Source: Motiliproteus sp. SC1-56
GTDB taxonomy: Bacteria > Pseudomonadota > Gammaproteobacteria > Pseudomonadales > Balneatricaceae
Direction of reading: 5' to 3'
Assembly (NCBI RefSeq): GCF_017309075.1
Contig: NZ_JAEMGS010000003.1
Span: 62,001 to 126,000 of the forward strand
Length of the DNA stretch: 64,000 nt
Of this stretch, positions 49,385-58,445 are shown piece after piece. The translations under genes were made by a program, and so were the position numbers. The notes beneath the pieces were generated by a model. The model made no database searches. It saw nothing but the letters and a program-made list of their open reading frames with translations, and was not told the DNA's origin. Each line of letters starts with the position of its first letter. The stretch's first letter is position 1.

Positions 49385-50575
49385 ATGCCCGTAAAAGCGC
49401 TTGACCGCTTCCTGAACCTGGACGCGGCCGGTGGCATCCTGCTGGTCGCTGCCGCCGCCCTGGCCCTGATCTTTGCCAACAGCCCCCTTGCCGGGTATTA
49501 CGACCGGCTGGTGGACCTCCCGGTGGAGGTCCGCATCGGCGGCCTGCAGATCGCCAAACCACTGCTGCTCTGGATCAACGACGGTTTGATGGCGGTGTTC
49601 TTCTTCCTCATCGGCCTGGAGCTCAAGCGGGAGGTGCTGGAAGGCGAGCTGCGCGACCTGAGCAAGGTGGCCCTGCCGGCCCTGGGAGCCCTCGGCGGCA
49701 TGCTGGTTCCGGCCCTGGTGTACCTGGCCATCAACTGGGGCGATCCCGTCGCCCAGCGCGGCTGGGCGATCCCCGCCGCTACCGATATCGCCTTCGTGCT
49801 GGGCATCCTGGCGCTCCTGGGCTCCCGCGTGCCCCTGGCGCTGAAGGTATTCCTGGTCTCCCTGGCCATCTTTGATGACATCGGCGCCATTGTCATCATC
49901 GCCGCCTTCTACACCGACGACCTCTCCATGACCTCGCTGATCATCTCCCTGGCCTGCCTGCCGCTGCTGCTGATGATCAACCGCCAGGGCATCGTCAGCC
50001 TGACCCCCTACGTGTTCGTCGGGCTGGTGATGTGGGTGGCGCTGCTGAAATCGGGGGTTCACGCCACCCTGGCTGGCGCCACCCTGGCGGCCTTTATTCC
50101 CATCAAAGACCCCGATAATCCCCGGCGCTCGCCGCTCAAAGAGCTGGAGCATGACCTTCACGGCAGCGTCAATTTTGCCATCCTGCCGATCTTCGCCTTT
50201 GCCAATGCCGGCATCTCCCTGGGCGGCGCAAACCTGGATTACCTGCTGCACCCGGTGCCCCTGGGCATTGCGGCAGGCCTCTTTATCGGCAAACAGGTGG
50301 GGGTATTCAGTTTTTGCTGGATGGCCGTCAAGCTGGGGCTGGCGCGCCTGCCCCAGGGCGTGAACTGGCTCAATCTCTACGGCGCTTCGCTGCTGTGCGG
50401 GGTCGGCTTCACCATGAGCCTGTTTATCGGCTCACTGGCCTTTGAGCAGACCGGGGTCAACCGCCTGTTCGACGAACGCCTGGGCATCATCGCCGGCTCG
50501 CTGGTCTGCGGCATCTGCGGCTACCTGGTGTTGCGCTTTACCCTGAAAAAAAGGCCCGAAAACGACGGGCCTTAA
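49385..50575 (+). CDS. nhaA: Na+/H+ antiporter NhaA
   Basis: NhaA expels Na+ in exchange for two protons and controls pH and sodium tolerance. The 396-residue protein has about 12 membrane segments. It carries the paired aspartates typical of the active site in [11 protein letters not shown] and the conserved [23 protein letters not shown] and [11 protein letters not shown]. Its last codons are also the hairpin of a terminator for the convergent aldehyde dehydrogenase gene. Confidence 0.97.
   Translation: MPVKALDRFLNLDAAGGILLVAAAALALIFANSPLAGYYDRLVDLPVEVRIGGLQIAKPLLLWINDGLMAVFFFLIGLELKREVLEGELRDLSKVALPALGALGGMLVPALVYLAINWGDPVAQRGWAIPAATDIAFVLGILALLGSRVPLALKVFLVSLAIFDDIGAIVIIAAFYTDDLSMTSLIISLACLPLLLMINRQGIVSLTPYVFVGLVMWVALLKSGVHATLAGATLAAFIPIKDPDNPRRSPLKELEHDLHGSVNFAILPIFAFANAGISLGGANLDYLLHPVPLGIAAGLFIGKQVGVFSFCWMAVKLGLARLPQGVNWLNLYGASLLCGVGFTMSLFIGSLAFEQTGVNRLFDERLGIIAGSLVCGICGYLVLRFTLKKRPENDGP
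50546..50573 (-). terminator. Terminator of the aldehyde dehydrogenase gene inside nhaA 3' end
   Basis: On the minus strand GGCCCG-TCGTTTT-CGGGCC is followed by seven T residues, 18 bases after the aldehyde dehydrogenase stop. The same bases encode the final residues of nhaA on the plus strand. Confidence 0.88.
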
Positions 50576-50590
50576 GTCCCGCGGGCCGGC

Positions 50591-52015
50591 TCAGCCGATA
50601 GCAAAGCCGCCCACCCGGGTTTCCAAATACTCCTGAATCCCCTCGCGGCCCCCTTCGCGGCCCAGCCCGCTCTCCTTGACGCCGCCAAAGGGGGCGGCCG
50701 CGGCGGTGGGATCGATGTCGTTGATCCCCACCATGCCGAATTCGAGCCCCTCGAACATCCGCATCGCCCGACCCAGGTCCCGGGTGTAACAGTAAGCCGC
50801 CAGGCCGTAATCGGTGTCGTTGGCCATGGCCAGCACCTGCTCCTCATCGTCAAAGGCCAGGATCGGCGCCACCGGTCCGAACGTCTCCTCCCGGTAAATG
50901 CGCATGTCGGGATCGATACCGGCGAGCAGGGTCGGCGCGTAAAAGTGACCGCGCCCCAGATTCCCCTCATCCAGCACCTCGCCGCCCTGCTTCAGCTCCG
51001 CCCCCTTACCCAGGGCATCCTCGACCTGGGCCTGTACTTTCTCCACCGCGGCCCGGTTGATCAGAGGACCTAGATTAATCCCGTCCTCCAGCCCGTTACC
51101 CACCCGCAATTTGGCCATGCGCTGGCTCAGAGCCTCCATAAAGGGCTGCATCACCGCACGGTGGACGAAAATCCGGTTGGGGCTGATGCAGGTCTGGCCG
51201 CTATTGGCGAACTTGAGCAGCCCCAGCCCCTTGGCCGCCTGCACCGGGTCGGCGTCTTCAAATACAATAAAAGGCGCGTGCCCGCCCAGCTCCAGCGACA
51301 GCCGTTTCAGCTGGGGCGCACAGGCGCTGGCCAGGTGTTTGCCGACGGCAGTAGAGCCGGTGAAGCTCAGCTTGCGCACCCGCCTGTCGGTGCAGAACAC
51401 CTCCCCCACCGGGCCCGGGTCCCGGGCCGTGACCAGGTTGACCACCCCCGGGGGAAAGCCGGCCTCATCGAAGATCTCGAACAACGCCCGGGCGCAGAGG
51501 GGCGTCGCCTCGGCGGGCTTGAGCACCGCGGTGCAGCCGGCCGCCAGCGCCGGCGCCAGCTTGCGGGTCACCATGGAGATGGGAAAATTCCAGGGCGTAA
51601 TCGCGGCAGCCACCCCCACCGGGTGGCGGTTGACGATAAAGCGGTGGTTGGAACGGGCCGAGGGGATGGTCTCGCCGTAGACACGCTTGGCCTCTTCGGC
51701 GCACCAGCGCACCGCGTCAGCGGCGGCGGCCACCTCGCCCCGGGCGGCCTTGAGCGGTTTGCCCTGCTCGCGGGTCAAGAGCTCGGCCAGGGGCTGGCGC
51801 CGCTCCAGCATCAACTGGTAGACCCGCTCCAGCAGAGCCGAGCGCTGGTAAGCGGTGCTGCCCGCCCAGCCGGCAAAGGCTTCCTGGGCCGCCGTCACTG
51901 CCTGGCGCGCCTGCTCGGCGCCACCGTCCTGAACGGTGCCGACCACGCTGCCGTCGGCCGGGTTCAGGCTCTCAAAGGTGGCCCCGGTTTCGATCCACTG
52001 ACCATTGATATACAT
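50591..52015 (-). CDS. NAD(P)-dependent aldehyde dehydrogenase, succinate-semialdehyde type
   Basis: This 474-residue aldehyde dehydrogenase has the cofactor/catalytic phrases T-P-W-N-F-P, F-T-G-S-T-A-V-G-K, L-E-L-G-G-H-A-P (general base) and the nucleophile in S-G-Q-T-C-I-S-P-N-R. The latter is typical of the succinate-semialdehyde/GabD subgroup. The real substrate could be another short aldehyde. It lies downstream of an acyl-CoA dehydrogenase and synthetase on the same strand. AAGGAG lies 5 bases before the ATG. Three 14-base repeats lie directly upstream. Confidence 0.9.
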   Translation of the reverse strand: MYINGQWIETGATFESLNPADGSVVGTVQDGGAEQARQAVTAAQEAFAGWAGSTAYQRSALLERVYQLMLERRQPLAELLTREQGKPLKAARGEVAAAADAVRWCAEEAKRVYGETIPSARSNHRFIVNRHPVGVAAAITPWNFPISMVTRKLAPALAAGCTAVLKPAEATPLCARALFEIFDEAGFPPGVVNLVTARDPGPVGEVFCTDRRVRKLSFTGSTAVGKHLASACAPQLKRLSLELGGHAPFIVFEDADPVQAAKGLGLLKFANSGQTCISPNRIFVHRAVMQPFMEALSQRMAKLRVGNGLEDGINLGPLINRAAVEKVQAQVEDALGKGAELKQGGEVLDEGNLGRGHFYAPTLLAGIDPDMRIYREETFGPVAPILAFDDEEQVLAMANDTDYGLAAYCYTRDLGRAMRMFEGLEFGMVGINDIDPTAAAAPFGGVKESGLGREGGREGIQEYLETRVGGFAIG

Positions 52016-52027
52016 GCTGGCTCCTTG

Positions 52028-52069
52028 TTGTTATCTCCAGGTTGTTATCTCTAGGTTGTTATCTCCAGG
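52028..52069. repeat. Three 14-bp tandem repeats in the aldehyde dehydrogenase leader
   Basis: TTGTTATCTCCAGG occurs three times without gaps (the middle copy has one change, C to T). On the transcribed strand each unit reads CCTGGAGATAACAA and carries a GGAG. The array ends 12 bases from the ATG. Confidence 0.9.
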
Positions 52070-52150
52070 CTCCTGAAACAAACGCGGGGAGGCGGGTATC
52101 CCGACTCCCCGCTGGCGTGGGCCGCGGTGGCCTTGCTCGACGCTGTACAG

Positions 52151-53932
52151 TTAGAACAGCTCCTCCGGCAGGGCCATCACGCTCTCGCTGCCGGCCACCG
52201 CCGCGGCGGCATACCCCAGGTAGCGCGGCAGAATCTGATCGGTGTAGAAGCGGGCGGTGACAAGCTTGGCCTTCAGCAGTGGGTCAGCCTCCCCCGCCTG
52301 CAGACGGGCGGTGGCGGCCAGCGCCGCCTTCAGCATCAGCCAGCCGCCGACCACGGTGCCGGCCAGCATCATGTAGTTGAAGGCAAGGCTTCCCGGCAGG
52401 TTCACATCCTCGGCATGCTCCTCCAGCAAATAGCCCTGGACCTGCTCCAGTGACTCCAGAGCCCCCTTAAGGTCTTCGGCCATCTCCTGCAGCACCTCGT
52501 CGCCGGCCTCGGCGGCTGCCACCGTCTCCTGCATCTCGCCGAGCAGGCGTGTCATCTCCGCGCCCTGGTCAAAGAGGGTCTTGCGCCCTACCAGGTCCTG
52601 GGCCTGAATGCCGCTGGTGCCCTCGTAGATGGTCAGGATGCGGGCATCGCGCTGGTGCTGGGCGGCGCCGGTCTCCTCGATAAAGCCCATGCCGCCGTGG
52701 ACCTGCACCCCGAGGGCCGTGGCCTCCTGAGAGATCTCGGTGCACCAGCCCTTGACGATGGGCGTCAAGAGCGCGGCGCGGGCGGCATGCTGGCTCCGCT
52801 CCGCGTCCGGCCCCTTGTGCTGGTAATCCAGGCTGGCGTGGGCCACGTAGGCCATGGCCCGGCCCGCCTCGGTCAGGGCACGCATGGTCATCAGCATACG
52901 CCGCACGTCAGGGTGGTTGATGATTGGCCCGGATTCGCGGGACCCAGGCGCCGGGCCCTGGACCCGCTCCCGGGCGTAATCCACCGCCAGCTGGTAGGCG
53001 CGATCGGAGATGGAGACCCCCTGCACCCCCACCGCCAGGCGGGCGGCATTCATCATGGTGAACATGCAGGCCAGGCCCTTGTTCTCCTCGCCGACCAGGT
53101 AGCCGATGGCGCCCTCGTTGTCACCGAAGCTCATCACGCAGGTGGGGCTGGCGTGGATACCCATCTTGTGCTCCAGGGAGACCGCGCGGCAGTCATTGCG
53201 CTCGCCCAGGCTGCCGTCCTCGTTGACCAGGAACTTGGGCACCAGGAACAGGGAGATCCCCTTGACCCCGGGAGGGGCGTCGGGAAGACGCGCCAGCACC
53301 AGGTGGATGATGTTCTCCGCCATGTCGTGCTCGCCCCAGGTGATAAAGATCTTGCTGCCGGTGATGCGGTAATGGTCCCCTTCACGCTCGGCGCGACAGC
53401 GCAGCGCCGCCAGGTCGGAGCCGGCCTGGGGTTCGGTCAGGTTCATGGTGCCGGTCCACTGGCCGCTGATCAACTGCGGCATAAAACGGGCCTTGAGCGC
53501 ATCACTGGCGTTGGCTTCCAGCGCTTCGATCGCGCCCTGGGTCAGCAGCGGGCACAGGCCCCAGGACAGGTTAGCGGACTGCCACATCTCCTGCACCGCG
53601 GTGGCCAGCACCTTGGGCATCCCCTGGCCGCCGTGCTCGGGATCGAATTGCAAGGAGCCCCAGCCACCCTCGACGAACTGCTGGTAGGCCTCCTTGAACC
53701 CTTCAGGCGTCGGCACCTCGCCGGCTTCGTTAAGCTGCACCCCTTTCTGGTCCCCCAGGACATTCAGAGGGGAAAGCACGTTGCCGGCCAGCTTGGCGGC
53801 CTCTTCCAGGATGGCGGCGACCATATCCGGCGAAGCCTCCTCGTATCCGGGCAGGGCCGCCACCCGGTCCATGCCGGCCAGCTCGCTCAGCACGAAGTTC
53901 ATATCATCGACGGGGGCTCTGTATTCGGCCAT
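52151..53932 (-). CDS. Acyl-CoA dehydrogenase, long (about 600-residue) class, DmdC-like
   Basis: This 593-residue flavoenzyme introduces a 2,3-double bond into an acyl-CoA and passes electrons to ETF. It has the N-terminal domain, the FAD loop with M-N-L-T-E-P-Q-A-G-S-D-L and I-T-W-G-E-H-D, a catalytic-region phrase I-Y-E-G-T-S-G-I-Q-A, and the extra C-terminal domain of the 590-600-residue group that includes DmdC (3-methylmercaptopropionyl-CoA dehydrogenase). GAGG lies 8 bases before the ATG. It follows an acyl-CoA synthetase gene with a 78-base gap, so they probably act in sequence. Confidence 0.9.
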   Translation of the reverse strand: MAEYRAPVDDMNFVLSELAGMDRVAALPGYEEASPDMVAAILEEAAKLAGNVLSPLNVLGDQKGVQLNEAGEVPTPEGFKEAYQQFVEGGWGSLQFDPEHGGQGMPKVLATAVQEMWQSANLSWGLCPLLTQGAIEALEANASDALKARFMPQLISGQWTGTMNLTEPQAGSDLAALRCRAEREGDHYRITGSKIFITWGEHDMAENIIHLVLARLPDAPPGVKGISLFLVPKFLVNEDGSLGERNDCRAVSLEHKMGIHASPTCVMSFGDNEGAIGYLVGEENKGLACMFTMMNAARLAVGVQGVSISDRAYQLAVDYARERVQGPAPGSRESGPIINHPDVRRMLMTMRALTEAGRAMAYVAHASLDYQHKGPDAERSQHAARAALLTPIVKGWCTEISQEATALGVQVHGGMGFIEETGAAQHQRDARILTIYEGTSGIQAQDLVGRKTLFDQGAEMTRLLGEMQETVAAAEAGDEVLQEMAEDLKGALESLEQVQGYLLEEHAEDVNLPGSLAFNYMMLAGTVVGGWLMLKAALAATARLQAGEADPLLKAKLVTARFYTDQILPRYLGYAAAAVAGSESVMALPEELF

Positions 53933-53988
53933 GAAAAATCCTCGCGGGTACGCTGTTACAAACAGAGATTAAATCGGGAAAATAGAAC

Positions 53989-54007
53989 GGGGCCCCGAAG
54001 GGCCCGC
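53989..54007 (-). terminator. Short GC hairpin after acyl-CoA synthetase gene
   Basis: GGGCCC-TTCG-GGGCCC type pairing lies just past the synthetase stop, with only a weak T-rich tail (TTCTATTTT) on the minus strand. It is probably partial, allowing readthrough to the dehydrogenase gene. Confidence 0.45.
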
Positions 54008-54010
54008 GTA

Positions 54011-55648
54011 TTAATCCAGTTCTTTGGCCTGGTTGCGCAGGACGAACTTCTGGATCTTGCCGGTGGAGGTCTTGGGCAAGTCGCTGATCACCACCGTCTT
54101 GGGGGCCTTGAAGTGGGCCATGTTGTCGCGGCAGAAAGCGATTACCTCCTCCTCGGTGATCTCGGCGCCCGGCACCGGGGTCACGAAGGCGCAGGGGGTT
54201 TCACCCCACTTCTCGTCGGGACGGGCCACCACCGCCGCCTCCTGGATCTTGGGATGGCGGTAGAGCACGTCCTCCACCTCGATGCTGGAGATATTCTCCC
54301 CGCCGGAGATGATTACGTCCTTGGAGCGGTCCTTGATCTCGATGTAGCCGTCGGCGTGCCAGACAGCCAGGTCGCCGGAGTGGAACCAGCCGCCGGCGAA
54401 GCTCTCCTCGGTGGTGGTGGGGTTCTTCAGGTAGCCCTTCATCACCAGGTTGCCCTGCATGAAGATCTCGCCGATGGTCTCGCCGTCTTTCGGAACCGGC
54501 TTCAGGGTGGAGGGGTCCGCCACCATCAGGCCGTCCAGCATCGGGGCGCGGACCCCCTGGCGGGCCTTGAGGCGGGCCTTGGCCTCAAGGGTGTTGTCGT
54601 CCCACTCCTCGTGCCAGGCGCAAACCACGGAGGGGCCGTAGGTCTCGGTGAGGCCGTAAACGTGGGTGACCTTGAAGCCCATCTCTTCCATGCCCTGGAT
54701 CACGGAGGCGGGCGGCGCGGCGCCGGCGGTCATCACCTTCACCTCGTGGTTGATGCCGGCCTTCAATTCGGCGGGGGCGCCGTTCAGCATGTTAAGCACG
54801 ATGGGTGCGCCGCAGAAGTGGTTGACCCCCTCGTTCTTGATCAGGTCGTAGATGGGCTCGGCGCGCACGTGGCGCAGGCAGACGCTGGTGCCGACGGCGG
54901 CGGCGATGGACCAGGGGAAACACCAGCCGTTGCAGTGGAACATGGGCAGGGTCCAGAGGTAGACCGGGTGCTCGCCCATGTTCCAGGACATGACGTTGCT
55001 GACCGCGTTCAGGTAAGCGCCGCGGTGGTGGTAAACGACCCCCTTGGGGTTGCCGGTGGTGCCGGAGGTGTAGTTGAGGGTGATCGCCTGCCACTCGTCA
55101 CCCGGGCGCTGCCAGTCGAACTCGGCATCGCCCTCGGCAATGAAGGTTTCGAAGTCGAGGCTGCCGATCAGCTCGCCCTCAGTGAAGCTCGGATCGTCGA
55201 TGTCGATTACCAGCGGCTTGTTGGGCACCATTTTCAGGGCCTTGCTCACCACGGAGGAGAACTCCTTCTCGGTGATCAGCACCTTGGTTTCGGCGTGCTG
55301 GAGAATAAAGGCAACCGCCTCGGCGTCCAAGCGGGTGTTGATGGAGTTGAGCACACAGCCGCTCATGGGCACGCCGAAGTGGGCCTCGAAGTGCTCGGGC
55401 AGGTTGGGAGCGATGATGGAGACGGTATCCCCCTGCCCCAGGCCGCGCTTGACGAGGGCGCTGGCCAGCTGGCGGCAGCGGCGATAGGTTTCGCTCCAGC
55501 TGCGGCGCACATCACCGTGCACCACCGCCGTCTTGTTGGGATAGACGAAGGCTGCACGTTCAAGAAAGGAGAGCGGACTGAGGGCCACGTAGTTGGCCGG
55601 GTTCTGGTCGAGAAACTGCTCGTAGGGATTGGTCTTGCTGTTTGACAT
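54011..55648 (-). CDS. Acyl-CoA synthetase (AMP-forming), DmdB-like medium-chain class
   Basis: This 545-residue adenylating enzyme converts a carboxylic acid, ATP and CoA to acyl-CoA. It has the P-loop-like A3 motif Y-T-S-G-T-T-G-N-P-K-G-V, A5 Y-G-L-T-E-T-Y-G, A7 H-S-G-D-L-A-V, and the C-terminal lysine in T-S-T-G-K-I-Q-K. The start at 55648 gives the usual N-terminus and has AAGGAAGGGG upstream; the longer frame adds an unrelated leader. The group includes the 3-methylmercaptopropionate ligase DmdB. Together with the next two genes it suggests an acid/aldehyde degradation operon. The hairpin GCCCCGC-ATTTT-GCGGGGC (55699-55717) lies in the leader. Confidence 0.9.
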   Translation of the reverse strand: MSNSKTNPYEQFLDQNPANYVALSPLSFLERAAFVYPNKTAVVHGDVRRSWSETYRRCRQLASALVKRGLGQGDTVSIIAPNLPEHFEAHFGVPMSGCVLNSINTRLDAEAVAFILQHAETKVLITEKEFSSVVSKALKMVPNKPLVIDIDDPSFTEGELIGSLDFETFIAEGDAEFDWQRPGDEWQAITLNYTSGTTGNPKGVVYHHRGAYLNAVSNVMSWNMGEHPVYLWTLPMFHCNGWCFPWSIAAAVGTSVCLRHVRAEPIYDLIKNEGVNHFCGAPIVLNMLNGAPAELKAGINHEVKVMTAGAAPPASVIQGMEEMGFKVTHVYGLTETYGPSVVCAWHEEWDDNTLEAKARLKARQGVRAPMLDGLMVADPSTLKPVPKDGETIGEIFMQGNLVMKGYLKNPTTTEESFAGGWFHSGDLAVWHADGYIEIKDRSKDVIISGGENISSIEVEDVLYRHPKIQEAAVVARPDEKWGETPCAFVTPVPGAEITEEEVIAFCRDNMAHFKAPKTVVISDLPKTSTGKIQKFVLRNQAKELD

Positions 55649-55836
55649 GCGGGTATTCCCCTTCCTTGTTCGGTTTATTGTTACACTCGGTACGCGAAGC
55701 CCCGCATTTTGCGGGGCCTCCCCTGACCGTATTCGGCTCATAATAAGGGTTTTCCCTGATATAGCCAATAGACTAAAGTCGAGCACTCTCTTCCAGCACA
55801 CCACGTCTTCCCGACTGTCTCAGGTAAAATGCGCCC

Positions 55837-57324
55837 ATGTATCAGCACGACGACTACCAGCCCCTTGACCGCTACCGCCAGCTGGCGGAGAAATCGCCCG
55901 ACCTGATTTCCCGCCACTCGCCCGAGGATTTCGTCTTTATCGACGTCAACCCGGCGGTGGAAAAAATACTGGGCTACACGGTGGAGGAGATCCTGGGGCG
56001 CCCCGCCTACGAGCTGTTTCATCCCGACGATGCCGATACCTGGATGAACCGCGCCAGCAGCGTCACCTACCGCGAAGGCGTGTACACCAACGTCTATCGT
56101 TTCAAATGCAAGAGCGGCAGCTATATCTGGCTGGAAACCACCAGCCGTACCATTCGTGACCCGGAAACCGGCCTGCTCGAAGAGATCATCTGCGTCTCCC
56201 GGGACGTCACCGAGCGGGTCCAGGCCGAACAAACCATGACCCGACTGGCACGGGTGGTGGAAGCCTCCTCGGACCTGGTGATGTTCTGCAACGGCAGCCA
56301 CCAGATCGACTACCTCAACGAGGCGGCGATCCGCACCATGAACATCGACAAGAGCCGCTTCCCCACCCTGCACCTCGAGGAGCTGCTGCCCCGCGAGGCC
56401 TACCAGCAGATGGTGGAGACGGTGTTTCCCCAGGTGCTGGCCGACAGGAACTGGCGCGGCGAAATCCGCCTGCATCCGCGCTCCATGGAGGACCGCATCG
56501 CGGTGATCCAGCAGATTATCGCCCACCGGGGCGACAGCGGCGAGCTGCAGTACTTCTCGATCATCGGCCGCGATATCACCGATCAACACAAGGCCGAGGA
56601 GGAGGCCCGCCAGCACCAGCTGGAGATGGCCCACATCTCGCGCCTGATGTCCGTCGGCGAAATGGCCTCGGGGCTGGCCCACGAGATCAACCAGCCGCTG
56701 GCGGCGATCCTCAACTACAGCCGCGGTTGCCTGCGCCGGATCGAGGAGGGCAGCATGACCCGCCTGGACCAAGTGACCCAGGCGCTGGAACTGATCGCGC
56801 GCCAGGCGGTTCGGGCGGCCGACATCATCAAGCGGCTGCGCAGTTTCGTGAAGAAAACCGAATACCAGCGCATGGTGTTTCAGATCAACGCGGTGTGCGA
56901 GGAGATCGCCCAGTTCCTCGATCAGGAGGCCCGCGACCACGGCATCAGCTATCGCTTCATGCTGGACGAACAGAACCCGGTGCTGCACGCTGACAAGGTA
57001 CAGATCGAGCAGGTCATTCTGAACCTGCTGCGTAACGCCATCGAGGCCCACGGCCAGTGCGAAAAAGAAGAGAAATTGATTACAATACAGACCGTCAGCC
57101 AGGGCGGTCAGCTGCAGGTTCGGGTCAGCGACAACGCCTCCGGCATCCCGGCCGAGCAGCTTGAAAACCTGTTTGAACCTTTCTTCACATCCAAGGAGAG
57201 CGGGCTGGGGATGGGGCTGTCCATCTCCCGAACCATTATCGAGGCTCACGGTGGACGCCTCTGGGCCGAGTCCGATGGCAGCAACGGAACCACCTTCACC
57301 ATCAGGCTACCGCTGGATAAGTAG
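55837..57324 (+). CDS. PAS-domain sensor histidine kinase
   Basis: This 495-residue soluble kinase has two PAS-like domains (about 12-128 and 138-250; R-Y-R-Q-L-A-E-K-S-P-D-L-I and I-G-R-D-I-T-D-Q-H-K), a HisKA domain with His282 in G-L-A-H-E-I-N-Q-P-L-A-A-I and a HATPase domain (N box L-L-R-N-A-I-E-A, G boxes D-N-A-S-G-I and G-L-G-M-G-L-S-I). There is no membrane segment, so the signal is cytosolic and may be a small ligand or redox cofactor. It is divergent from the acyl-CoA synthetase operon, and its partner regulator follows 5 bases later. The pair may control the neighbouring clusters. Confidence 0.9.
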   Translation: MYQHDDYQPLDRYRQLAEKSPDLISRHSPEDFVFIDVNPAVEKILGYTVEEILGRPAYELFHPDDADTWMNRASSVTYREGVYTNVYRFKCKSGSYIWLETTSRTIRDPETGLLEEIICVSRDVTERVQAEQTMTRLARVVEASSDLVMFCNGSHQIDYLNEAAIRTMNIDKSRFPTLHLEELLPREAYQQMVETVFPQVLADRNWRGEIRLHPRSMEDRIAVIQQIIAHRGDSGELQYFSIIGRDITDQHKAEEEARQHQLEMAHISRLMSVGEMASGLAHEINQPLAAILNYSRGCLRRIEEGSMTRLDQVTQALELIARQAVRAADIIKRLRSFVKKTEYQRMVFQINAVCEEIAQFLDQEARDHGISYRFMLDEQNPVLHADKVQIEQVILNLLRNAIEAHGQCEKEEKLITIQTVSQGGQLQVRVSDNASGIPAEQLENLFEPFFTSKESGLGMGLSISRTIIEAHGGRLWAESDGSNGTTFTIRLPLDK

Positions 57325-57329
57325 TTGTT

Positions 57330-57962
57330 ATGAAAACAGATGTAGTGGCGGAAAAGACCGTTTTTATCGTTGACGACGACGATGCCTTTCGCGATTCCCT
57401 GGGGTGGCTGCTGGAGTCGGCCGAATACCGGATTCAACCGTTTGCCTCCGGCGAGGCGTTCCTCGAAACCTACCGGGGCGAGCCCGGTTGCCTGTTGCTG
57501 GATATCCGTATGCCGGGCATCAGCGGCCTGGCCCTGCAGCAGGAGCTGAACAAAACCGGCTTTCGCCTGCCCATCATCGTGATCACCGGCCACGGCGACA
57601 TTCCCATGGCGGTGAGCGCGATCAAGAACGGCGCGGTGGATTTCATCGAGAAGCCCTTTGACGACCAGGTGCTGCTCGAGCATGTCTCCCGCGCCCTGAC
57701 GATGGCCGAGGAGTGGCAGCAGCAGGCCGCCCGGCAACGGGAAGCCGAAGCGCTGTGGAACGGTCTCAGCCGCCGGGAGAAACAGGTCATGGAGCTGGTG
57801 GTGTCGGGGATGGCCAACAAGGTGATCGCCGAGACCCTGGATATCAGCCCGAAGACGGTGGAAGTCCACCGGGCGCGGGTGATGTCCAAGATGCGCGCCG
57901 ACAGCCTGCCGGACCTGGTCAACCTCTGGCACCGGATCGATACCCAGAGCGCGGCCAGCTAA
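57330..57962 (+). CDS. FixJ-family response regulator
   Basis: This 210-residue regulator has an intact receiver (acidic cluster V-D-D-D-D, Asp58 in L-L-L-D-I-R-M-P-G, K in E-K-P-F-D) and a LuxR-type helix-turn-helix (L-S-R-R-E-K-Q-V-M-E-L-V-V and I-S-P-K-T-V-E-V-H-R-A-R-V). This is the FixJ/TodT class, paired with the PAS kinase upstream. In characterised relatives such pairs respond to oxygen or aromatic compounds. Confidence 0.93.
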   Translation: MKTDVVAEKTVFIVDDDDAFRDSLGWLLESAEYRIQPFASGEAFLETYRGEPGCLLLDIRMPGISGLALQQELNKTGFRLPIIVITGHGDIPMAVSAIKNGAVDFIEKPFDDQVLLEHVSRALTMAEEWQQQAARQREAEALWNGLSRREKQVMELVVSGMANKVIAETLDISPKTVEVHRARVMSKMRADSLPDLVNLWHRIDTQSAAS

Positions 57963-58019
57963 ACCCGCGGCCTGCGCCGCTGGCGGTCTTCCTTCACTGA
58001 GGGTTCATCCAAAAGGCGC

Positions 58020-58445
58020 TCATCCACAGGGCGGGCTTGCCGCGCCCTGGTCGATCAGCTCCAGCAGCACGCCGTTCATTCGCCGCGGGTGAATGAAGGT
58101 AAAGACGCCGTCGCGAAACGGCCGCGGCCCGCCAATAAACGGATAGCCCTGGGCCCCCAGCCGCTCGCTGGCTTCCGCCACGGATTCAACCCCCAGACTG
58201 AGAACCATGATGCCCTCCCCCTGGCGGGCCAGAAAGCGCGCCACCTCGCTGTCGGGACCGGTGGGCACCATCAGTTCAAACGCGACCGCCCCCAGGTAGT
58301 AGCGGGCCACTTTTATCTGCTCTGCGCGCTCCTCGTAGACCTCGTCCGGCCCTTCCCGCCCCAGCACCGGTTCCCAGGTCGCCCGGGCCTGCGCCAGATC
58401 GTGCACCGCGATACTGATATGGTCCAGCCCGACGTTGGCCCTCAT
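58020..58445 (-). CDS. VOC-family protein, methylmalonyl-CoA epimerase-like
   Basis: This 141-residue glyoxalase/dioxygenase-fold protein has the paired beta-alpha-beta-beta-beta units of vicinal-oxygen-chelate enzymes. It begins L-D-H-I-S-I-A-V and ends with F-I-H-P-R-R-M-N-G-V-L-L-E-L-I, the pattern of methylmalonyl-CoA epimerases and related lyases. The metal ligands expected are His (L-D-H), the central Glu-type position and the C-terminal Glu of L-E-L. It touches the livF stop by one base, so it belongs to the transporter operon. The true reaction is uncertain. Confidence 0.8.
   Translation of the reverse strand: MRANVGLDHISIAVHDLAQARATWEPVLGREGPDEVYEERAEQIKVARYYLGAVAFELMVPTGPDSEVARFLARQGEGIMVLSLGVESVAEASERLGAQGYPFIGGPRPFRDGVFTFIHPRRMNGVLLELIDQGAASPPCG

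Noticed and set aside
52655-55645. Long plus-strand open frame across the acyl-CoA dehydrogenase and synthetase genes
   Set aside because: It spans two real minus-strand genes and the gap between them and has no recognisable domain. It is a shadow of codon bias.
55699-55717. Terminator at GCCCCGC-ATTTT-GCGGGGC
   Set aside because: There is no T-run on either strand, and it lies in a divergent leader region, so termination cannot be claimed. It is mentioned only in the synthetase entry.
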